Shown piece after piece: positions 7,728-14,028 of a DNA stretch of 14,028 nt. A program made the translations under genes and the position numbers. The notes under the pieces are model-generated. The model did not search any database and had not been told where the DNA came from. It saw only the letters and a list, made by a program, of their open reading frames with translations. This stretch comes from Chloroflexota bacterium (GTDB lineage Bacteria > Chloroflexota > Anaerolineae > Anaerolineales > UBA4823): positions 1 through 14,028 of the forward strand of contig DAOVXM010000014.1 of NCBI GenBank assembly GCA_030636125.1, in the 5' to 3' direction. Every line of letters begins with the position of its first letter. Position 1 is the first letter of the stretch.

Positions 7728-10700
7728 TTATCTGGGTATTGCTCGCCAGATTTTCTCCGGAACCGCTGGATTGTCATCGATTTCAGCACCACAAGCATCC
7801 AAGATCGCGTTGCCGACTGCCGGAGCGACTCCGTCCAAGGGAATCTCTGCAACCGCCTTTACGCCAAAAGGATGCGTTGGTTCAAAAGTTTCCACGAAGA
7901 TCGTTTCCAATTCAGGCATCTCGTGGGCTTGGAAGATATGATAATCGCGAAAATCACGCTCTCGAATGTGACCTTGTTCATCGTACCGCATTTCTTCACA
8001 TACCGCATAACCCAAGGCCTGGGTCATACCCCCTTCAATCTGTCCTGAGGCAGTGATCGGATTTACAATTATCCCCGAATCAACTGCCATAACTAGTTTA
8101 TCAACCTCAACTTGTCCAGTCTCGATATCCACCGTAACCTCAGCATATTGGGCTGCGAAGGGTGGTGGAGCTACCGGAGACACATAAGAGGCAACTGCCA
8201 TAATCTGTTCTTGATCTTCTTGGTGCAAAGCGTTATGTCCTATCTCAGAAAGGGTAATGAAACGGCCATCAGGAGCGATGGCTTTACGCTCAACAAGTTG
8301 AATATCTCCCGGAGTTAACTTTTCGCCGGAATTCTTCTCATTTAGTAAACGCGCCGCCCGGTCGCAGATACGTTCAGCTATCTGCTGGGCCGCCTTCACC
8401 ACTGCGGCACCTGAGATATAAGTCGTACTTGAAGCATAAGCCCCTTTGTCAAACGGGGTGAAGTCTGTATCAGAAGAATAGACAATGATATCCTCCAAGG
8501 GAACACCGAGCACTTCAGCCGCCATCTGCGCCAATACGGTATCACTGCCTGTACCCAGATCAGTCGCTCCCACCAATAGATTAAAGGACCCATCATCGTT
8601 CATTTTGATGCTGGCGCCACCCATATCCAAGTACGGTATGGCCGTACCTTGCATGACCATCGCAACGCCTATGCCGCGTCGTTTGAAAGGTTTACCTGGT
8701 ACCTGATGCCACTCCGGGTTACCATATTTTTGGTCCCAACCGATCGCCGCTTTCCCCTGCTGAACACACTCTTCCAGTCCACAAGTCTCAATTGTCTCTG
8801 GTCTTGGCTCGCGGCCCTCACTCCAGGCTGTACTAAAGGGATGAAGTTCCCCAGCCCTTAGAGCATTTTTTAATCGAAATTCCAACGAATCGAGCTTCAA
8901 TTTACGGGCGATCTTTTCCATATGGCGTTCCAATGCCCAATATCCCTGGGGGACACCATAACCACGGTAAGCTCCGGCAGGCGAGTTGTTCGTATAGACG
9001 ATATCAGCGTAAAAACGGATGTTGGGCTTCTCTCTATATTGTCCATCACCTACATAAAGCGCCATCGATTTATGACCTGTGTTGCCGGTGACGGTGAGCG
9101 CATGACACCCATATGCTCCTGTATCGGACAGAGCATACATGGCATTCGAAGTGATGGTGCCGTCTTTTTTAACACCGGTCTTCAAATGTATCCGCATTGG
9201 ATGACGAGCGCGCGAAGCGACGAACTCCTCTTCACGGGTATACTCATAAATCACTGGTCGACCAGTAGCAATTGTTAAATGAGCTGCAACGTCCTCGATT
9301 AAAACCTCTTGTTTGCCTCCAAATCCTCCACCAATGCGCGGTTTAATAACTCGGATTCGCTTGATCGGTAAGCGTAGAACTGGTGACAATTGGCGCCGGA
9401 TGTGAAAAGGAACCTGAGTGCTGCTGCGGATGACGAGGCGATCATCTTCGTCCCAGTATGTGACAACGACATGTGGTTCTATATGAGCCTGCTGGACTTT
9501 GGGTACCTCGTAATCATCTTCAAAGATAAAATCCGCCTCACTAAAACCCTTCTCCACATCACCGATGTTTATTCGTATGTTAGCAGCCAAATTGCGAGAG
9601 GGGTCCGAGTCTGCAAAATTTACATATTCGGGCTCATCGTGCAGAATTGGGGCGCCAGGATTCATAGCTACTTCTGAGTTAAGTAATACCGGCAGGAGTT
9701 CGTATTCCACATCGATCAGTTTGAGAGCTTTCTCGGCAATTGCCTCAGTTTCGGCAGCTACAAATGCCACCCTGTCCCCAACAAAGCGTACTTTGTTATC
9801 TAGGGAGAAAGTATCCAAAGGCCCTGGGATCGGGTCTGATTGCCCGGCAGTTGAGTAGACCACACGCGGGATATCCTGCCAGGTGAGCACGGCAGCCACA
9901 CCCGGTAATTCAAGCGCCCGGCTGGTATCAATGCGTTTGATGCATGCATGGGCGTGAGGACTAAACAGGACCTTCGCAACCAACATATCCCGCCTTTCGA
10001 AATCAGCGGTAAAAGCAGGTTTTCCCTGTACGAGTTTAACAGCATCCACTTTGGGTTCCGGTTTGCCCACGCTCTTCCAGGAACTTGTCCCTGGAGCGAC
10101 GATCATTTTTGGAAGTATATCTACTTTGGTTTGGCGATCTTGGACGAGCGGTGAGTAGGGCTCAGGTGAAACGAAAGGCGCTTCATCGATTCCCTCCTGA
10201 TCTCCTATACTAAATACTTCATCACCCAAGGGAGCCGGAATTCCCCCAGTTCCCATGGGTTCAACCATTTCACCCCGCAAAACCGCTGCTGCTCTTAACA
10301 CTGCCTGAACGGGTTTCAGATAACCGGTACAACGACATAACACACCAGCTAAAGCTTCGCGGACTTCTGCCTCGGTTGGGTTGGGTTCGCGTTCAAGCAA
10401 TTCTTTTGCCGCCAGGATTTGGGCCGGCGTGCAGTAGCCGCACTGGATGGCTCCAGTTTCAACAAAAGCCTGCTGAAGTGGATGAAGCCCTCCTGTAGTT
10501 TTCCAACCCTGTTCTGGATGCTGTCCAACGGCCTCAAGTGTCTGAATTTGGTGACCTTCAGCTTGGGCAGCCAGCATGACACAGGAATTAACGGGCTTGC
10601 CATCCAATAGAATTGTACAGGCACCACAATCACCGGTTTCGCAACCATGCTTAACACTGAAATATCCCTGACTTCTCAATACCTTAAGAAGATTATCTCC

Positions 10701-10754
10701 TGGGGCTACATCAATATCCAGAGATGTATCGTTAACTCGTAGATTAATTTTCAT
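7728..10754 (-). CDS. Xanthine dehydrogenase family 2Fe-2S + molybdopterin-binding fusion subunit (XdhD-like layout)
   Basis: I place the start at the ATG at 10754-10752 (1008 residues): TTAAGG lies 6 nt before it and the product begins directly with the ferredoxin fold. Residues 1 to about 160 are a CoxS-type domain with Cys38, 43, 46, 58 and Cys105, 108, 140, 142, all eight cluster ligands. A linker of about 80 residues leads to the CoxL/XdhB-type molybdopterin domain (about 245-1008). Markers are HIEPH, GGGFGGKQ (475-482), GAYRGYGVPQ (594-603), GQIEGGMTQALG and the catalytic glutamate in KAVAEIP (Glu970). This subunit hydroxylates a carbon of a heterocycle or aldehyde with water. The loop is AYRGYG rather than AYRCSFR, so it is not a form I CO dehydrogenase. 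Its FAD partner lies downstream, separated by three genes. The ATG lies 11 bp inside the methyltransferase gene. E. coli XdhD has the same fused order. Substrate unresolved; a purine is plausible. Confidence 0.95.
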   Translation of the reverse strand: MKINLRVNDTSLDIDVAPGDNLLKVLRSQGYFSVKHGCETGDCGACTILLDGKPVNSCVMLAAQAEGHQIQTLEAVGQHPEQGWKTTGGLHPLQQAFVETGAIQCGYCTPAQILAAKELLEREPNPTEAEVREALAGVLCRCTGYLKPVQAVLRAAAVLRGEMVEPMGTGGIPAPLGDEVFSIGDQEGIDEAPFVSPEPYSPLVQDRQTKVDILPKMIVAPGTSSWKSVGKPEPKVDAVKLVQGKPAFTADFERRDMLVAKVLFSPHAHACIKRIDTSRALELPGVAAVLTWQDIPRVVYSTAGQSDPIPGPLDTFSLDNKVRFVGDRVAFVAAETEAIAEKALKLIDVEYELLPVLLNSEVAMNPGAPILHDEPEYVNFADSDPSRNLAANIRINIGDVEKGFSEADFIFEDDYEVPKVQQAHIEPHVVVTYWDEDDRLVIRSSTQVPFHIRRQLSPVLRLPIKRIRVIKPRIGGGFGGKQEVLIEDVAAHLTIATGRPVIYEYTREEEFVASRARHPMRIHLKTGVKKDGTITSNAMYALSDTGAYGCHALTVTGNTGHKSMALYVGDGQYREKPNIRFYADIVYTNNSPAGAYRGYGVPQGYWALERHMEKIARKLKLDSLEFRLKNALRAGELHPFSTAWSEGREPRPETIETCGLEECVQQGKAAIGWDQKYGNPEWHQVPGKPFKRRGIGVAMVMQGTAIPYLDMGGASIKMNDDGSFNLLVGATDLGTGSDTVLAQMAAEVLGVPLEDIIVYSSDTDFTPFDKGAYASSTTYISGAAVVKAAQQIAERICDRAARLLNEKNSGEKLTPGDIQLVERKAIAPDGRFITLSEIGHNALHQEDQEQIMAVASYVSPVAPPPFAAQYAEVTVDIETGQVEVDKLVMAVDSGIIVNPITASGQIEGGMTQALGYAVCEEMRYDEQGHIRERDFRDYHIFQAHEMPELETIFVETFEPTHPFGVKAVAEIPLDGVAPAVGNAILDACGAEIDDNPAVPEKIWRAIPR

Positions 10755-11856
10755 CGGATACCTTAAATCCTTCAACAGAAATTTTTTCTCTCAATCTTTG
10801 CCTGAGTTTATCGATCACTACTTTCTCACCAGTGGTTTCATCCAAAAAATACCATAGATTCCATCCATTACATGGAGCATGATTTATCGCTTTGCCTACC
10901 TGGTGGATTGACCCGATAAATTCTTCATGGCGGATATGTCCATTTGCGAGAATTGTGGCGGTTTTATCTCCCTGTTGACCAAAATAAAGTATTTGTCCGG
11001 GTCGCAAGAGCCTGTGCTCAAGTAGAGAGCCAAATGGCACGCGAGATAATTCGCGTTTATTCTCAAAGACGAACACTTCCTCCGTGAATATCTCAGCATT
11101 AACGGCATTTATCCGTTCCTGTGCGATTTTGATATATGTCTCATCACGCTCAATTCCGATCCATTTCCTGTGAAGCTTCTTAGCAACTGCGCCCGTTGTC
11201 CCTGTTCCGAAGAAAGGATCAAGAATGACATCATCCGGATTTGTACTTGAAAGGATAACACGGTAAAGCAAAGCCTCGGGTTTTTGAGTGGTGTGAGCTT
11301 TTTCACCATTGACCCGGAGCCGTTCCTTGCCGGTGCAGGTTGGTATATGCCAATCGCTGCGCATTTGCAGGTCTCCGTTGAGGGCTTTCATGGCATGGTG
11401 ATTGAAAGTGTAACGCGCACCACGTTGCTTTTGAGCCCATATCAATGTTTCTTGGGCGTTCGTGAAGCGAACCCCACGGAAGTTCGGCATTGGGTTGGTT
11501 TTTACCCAGACCACATCGTTGAGAAACCAATAGCCTAAATCTTGCATGATCGCTCCAACCCTGAAAATATTATGATAAGAGCCGATCACCCAGATCGTGC
11601 CGGTTTCTTTTAGAACCCACCGGCAGGCAGACAACCAGGCGAGAGTAAACTCGTCGTACATTTCAAAACTCTCGAATTGATCCCAATCATCATCCACCGC
11701 ATCCACACGTGTCATATTAGGCCGCCACAATTCTCCTCGCAGCTGTAGATTATAGGGGGGGTCGGCAAAGATCAGGTCAATTGAGTTCTCGGGTAACGTC
11801 CTCAAAACATCAATACAGTCACCCTGAATGATCCGATTCAGCGGAAATTCTGTCAC
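10744..11856 (-). CDS. ccrM: CcrM-type DNA adenine-N6 methyltransferase, predicted GANTC specificity
   Basis: The 370 residues match Caulobacter CcrM (358 residues) along their whole length. The beta-class motif order is visible: catalytic DPPYNLQL (32-39) precedes the SAM-binding DPFFGTGTTG (213-222). Long stretches are near-identical to CcrM as I remember it: VDAVDDDWDQFESF (51-64), WVIGSYHNIFRVG (89-101), NPMPNF (121-126), QMRSDW (164-169) and QKPEALLYRVILS (191-203). The C-terminal DNA-recognition domain is kept, with GSIHQVG (315-321) and CNGW (329-332). Known relatives methylate the adenine of GANTC, either as solitary cell-cycle enzymes or, as M.HinfI, within a restriction system. No endonuclease gene is beside it here. 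Start is GTG at 11856-11854, with GGTG 5 nt upstream. The 3' end overlaps the next gene by 11 bp. Specificity is inferred from similarity. Confidence 0.95.
   Translation of the reverse strand: MTEFPLNRIIQGDCIDVLRTLPENSIDLIFADPPYNLQLRGELWRPNMTRVDAVDDDWDQFESFEMYDEFTLAWLSACRWVLKETGTIWVIGSYHNIFRVGAIMQDLGYWFLNDVVWVKTNPMPNFRGVRFTNAQETLIWAQKQRGARYTFNHHAMKALNGDLQMRSDWHIPTCTGKERLRVNGEKAHTTQKPEALLYRVILSSTNPDDVILDPFFGTGTTGAVAKKLHRKWIGIERDETYIKIAQERINAVNAEIFTEEVFVFENKRELSRVPFGSLLEHRLLRPGQILYFGQQGDKTATILANGHIRHEEFIGSIHQVGKAINHAPCNGWNLWYFLDETTGEKVVIDKLRQRLREKISVEGFKVSDEN
10761..10766 (-). promoter_or_regulatory. Ribosome binding site deciding the start of the molybdopterin subunit
   Basis: Read on the minus strand this is TTAAGG, 6 nt before the ATG at 10754. 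It lies inside the last codons of the methyltransferase gene. It favours the ATG over an in-frame TTG at 10775. Confidence 0.55.
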
Positions 11857-11879
11857 AATTACACCATTTCGACTAATCT

Positions 11880-14028
11880 CTAAAGAACCTTGAGTACATT
11901 CAGCCAGTTATCGCGCTTTGTATTCGCTTCATTTATGGCTTCCTGTGAACCCATTACCACTACATTCCCTTTATCCGAAAGCTGGTCAAGTACTTCACCG
12001 AATGCATGGAAGTCGTTTAAAGTAGTTGCCAGGATCTGGTCCCGGATTTTCTGGCGGTTCTCGTCAGTTTCACCTATCAAATAGCGCAGCATGGAACTAT
12101 AACCTTTTGCATCCGGGAGTTGGTATGTGTCCATATCGCCTATTGCGCCGATGATGCTCTTTGTGAGCTCTTCCTGGCTCAAGTCCAATTCACGCAAAAA
12201 TTGCCCCGTCTTATCATAGATACCCAGTGTATCCAGTAAGTTAGGGTCGCGATATGAAAGAAAAGTAAAAACGCCTGAGTGGCGATTAAATGAGCATAAA
12301 CCACCATAGGCACCACCTTGAACGCGCACCCTATCCCAAAGCCAGGATGTACGCAAGTACTTGGTGATAGGATAATTCGATCCATGGATCTTGTACCCCA
12401 ATGCGTAAAGATTAGCACCTTTTCCTACAAAGTTAACCTGAGAAGGAATGGTAAGCCCCTCAAAGCTGGCACCAGGATTTGGAGACCAGGTTTTTGTTCT
12501 GACAGTTGAAGATGGCAAAGCCATTAGGAACTCCCCCAATTTAGGTTTTAACTGTACCCAATTTGCCGCGTCAACGGTGACATTACAGAGTATGGCATTA
12601 CGGTTGACTAAAACGCTGCGAATACTTTCCAATTGTGCTAATACGGCTGGCCAATTATTTTCGACCAATTCTTCTAGTTGACGGAGGAAGAATAAATAAC
12701 TAATTCCACCCACCTGTTCATCAATCCATCCGGCCTCATCAAACAACGCTCGCAACCGTGTGTTGACCACACCATGTCCACCGGGAGCAAGCCTGGCCTC
12801 CTGGTTAGCTTTCTCTTCCAACACCATCTGCAGGAATCGTTCCCGATTATCCAATTTCACCCCCAGGAGTATATCGGAGAGAACAGCTAAAAGTTCTTTG
12901 CTTTGGCTAATAGTTGCTTTTCCCCTTAAGAACATCCAGACGACACCTTCATCCTCTCCACGAACAGTCGATGTAAAGGTGTTGGCGTGAATACCCCCAG
13001 TTGTACGACCAATGCGTTGCGATAATTTGACAAAATCTTCGGTTATCGTGCCAATTTGAGTTAATGCGCGCCCAAATAGAGGGATATACGGCAATAAATC
13101 CTGGGGCAAAATATGTAAATTAAAACCCACGTCCAGATAGAAAATGTCATTAGTGAACAGATCATGCGTGATAACTCTTGAACCATATTGTTCATCAATT
13201 TCTATCGGGATTCGTTTGACCTCTTTATCTACATCCTCCAATGTGAGCCGAGGGATTGTAGCTAGTGCTTCTGGGGAATCAGGTGTTTCCTGGATTTGCT
13301 TAAGATACTGTGTGTTATCAACAAATGCTCGCAATTCAGCCTCATCCATTGCAGACCGCACCTCAATAAGTCGCTCTTCCTCGGCCGCGGCTTCACGTTG
13401 GCGCAGTTCTGGATCGGGTTTTAAAACAACAGTCATTTTATGTGAATTATCCTGCAAGTATTCACTAATCAAATTCTCGAAATATGGTTCATCATTCACG
13501 ATATGATTCTTAATTTTAAAGAGTGGCTCTTCAAAAGCTAATGGAGCAAAGGGATCACCATCGTATAACCAGGTCGTTAGAGACCGCAGCATGAGTAATA
13601 AACCGCGTGGGAACGAGCCAGTATTATTCTCCCGTAAACGAAATTCAGTCGTATTCATGGCTGCGGCAGTCATAGCGGGGTCAATACCTTCATTCACTAA
13701 AGTCTCTAAAGTGTCTTGGATCAATGCTTCAACCTTATCAACGTCTTCGAGTGCGATGCCTTTGAGACCGGTGGAGAAATACATCTGGCGAAGTTCGTCC
13801 TCTAGACCAACACCTGTAATATCCTCACCATAACCAGAATCAATCAGGGCTTTACGCAGTGGTGAAGCAGGCGTACCAACCAAAATATGCGACAAGATGT
13901 GTAAGCCGAGAACTTTTTCCGAGTCACTCGTATCGGTAAGCAACCAATTAATAGTGACCATGGACTTTTGGTTATCAGCCTCCCCAGCATCATAAGGGAA
14001 GGTAAATCTACGTGGTCGATCAATATGA
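11880..14028 (-). CDS. M16C family zinc metallopeptidase (PreP-like), 5' end missing
   Basis: The frame is open through the window edge, and in-frame sequence before the internal ATG at 13961 (IDRPRRFTFPYDAGEADNQK) clearly belongs to the protein. About 716 residues are visible of a usual 970-1000. The N-terminal domain with the inverted HxxEH zinc motif is outside the window, so catalytic competence cannot be checked. What is seen is the second M16 domain (beginning MVTINWLL, then GTPASPLRKALIDSGYGEDITG and ELRQMYFSTGLKGI), a helical M16C-associated region with a charged linker, and the C-terminal M16 domains. Numbering from that ATG, Arg546 and Tyr552 in RVQGGAYGG are the substrate-backbone-binding pair known from PreP. 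PreP enzymes degrade short unfolded peptides inside a closed chamber. No signal sequence can be judged. It is followed after 23 nt by the methyltransferase gene. Confidence 0.93.
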   Translation of the reverse strand, partial: HIDRPRRFTFPYDAGEADNQKSMVTINWLLTDTSDSEKVLGLHILSHILVGTPASPLRKALIDSGYGEDITGVGLEDELRQMYFSTGLKGIALEDVDKVEALIQDTLETLVNEGIDPAMTAAAMNTTEFRLRENNTGSFPRGLLLMLRSLTTWLYDGDPFAPLAFEEPLFKIKNHIVNDEPYFENLISEYLQDNSHKMTVVLKPDPELRQREAAAEEERLIEVRSAMDEAELRAFVDNTQYLKQIQETPDSPEALATIPRLTLEDVDKEVKRIPIEIDEQYGSRVITHDLFTNDIFYLDVGFNLHILPQDLLPYIPLFGRALTQIGTITEDFVKLSQRIGRTTGGIHANTFTSTVRGEDEGVVWMFLRGKATISQSKELLAVLSDILLGVKLDNRERFLQMVLEEKANQEARLAPGGHGVVNTRLRALFDEAGWIDEQVGGISYLFFLRQLEELVENNWPAVLAQLESIRSVLVNRNAILCNVTVDAANWVQLKPKLGEFLMALPSSTVRTKTWSPNPGASFEGLTIPSQVNFVGKGANLYALGYKIHGSNYPITKYLRTSWLWDRVRVQGGAYGGLCSFNRHSGVFTFLSYRDPNLLDTLGIYDKTGQFLRELDLSQEELTKSIIGAIGDMDTYQLPDAKGYSSMLRYLIGETDENRQKIRDQILATTLNDFHAFGEVLDQLSDKGNVVVMGSQEAINEANTKRDNWLNVLKVL

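Noticed and set aside
8922..9858. Several plus-strand open frames of 95-118 codons opposite the molybdopterin subunit
   Set aside because: They lie wholly inside a well-supported conserved gene, mutually overlap and have no protein-like domain patterns.
1..14028. CRISPR arrays, tRNA genes, insertion sequences, toxin-antitoxin or defence genes
   Set aside because: No spaced repeats, cloverleaf sequences, transposase or terminal inverted repeats were seen. The only defence-like gene is the methyltransferase, which resembles solitary CcrM and has no nuclease partner here.

Overview
The window is about 14 kb of ordinary, densely packed bacterial chromosome. It has a balanced base composition, no RNA genes, no mobile elements, and no gene-free stretch longer than about 65 bp. 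The style of the proteins suggests a Chloroflexota (Anaerolineae-like) organism: a PreP-type M16C peptidase, a DHH pyrophosphatase carrying CBS domains, and CoxL/CoxM/CoxS-type molybdenum hydroxylase fusions. This placement is inference from family resemblance, not from a marker gene.

Layout. Positions 1-1001 on the + strand hold the 3' three quarters of a class III aminotransferase gene. It runs tail to tail into the end of a long run of minus-strand genes, overlapping by 8 bp. Read in their own direction (from 14028 down to 994), the minus-strand genes are: an M16C metallopeptidase (5' part outside the window); a CcrM-type GANTC adenine methyltransferase; a 2Fe-2S + molybdopterin fusion subunit of the xanthine dehydrogenase family; an MscS-type channel; a family II (DHH) inorganic pyrophosphatase with a CBS insert; an XdhC molybdenum-cofactor insertion factor; a FAD + 2Fe-2S fusion subunit of the same hydroxylase; a 126-residue membrane protein; and a 565-residue protein of unknown family. 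Gaps between successive genes are 23, -11, 35, 8, 2, 64, 16 and 3 bp, so all nine could lie on one transcript whose promoter is outside the window.

How the genes may work together. Three genes give a complete molybdenum hydroxylase: Moco subunit, FAD subunit and XdhC. The architecture is unusual. The FAD subunit carries its 2Fe-2S module at the C terminus, and the Moco subunit carries a second complete 2Fe-2S module at the N terminus. The C-terminal third of the 565-residue protein resembles nucleoside phosphorylases and AMP nucleosidases, with an EMEA motif and a downstream SD pair in the right order. That would fit a purine base-release and oxidation unit together with the hydroxylase; this is inference. 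The methyltransferase, channel, pyrophosphatase and peptidase are not obvious parts of such a pathway, yet they are woven into the same gene string. The hydroxylase start codon even lies inside the methyltransferase gene.
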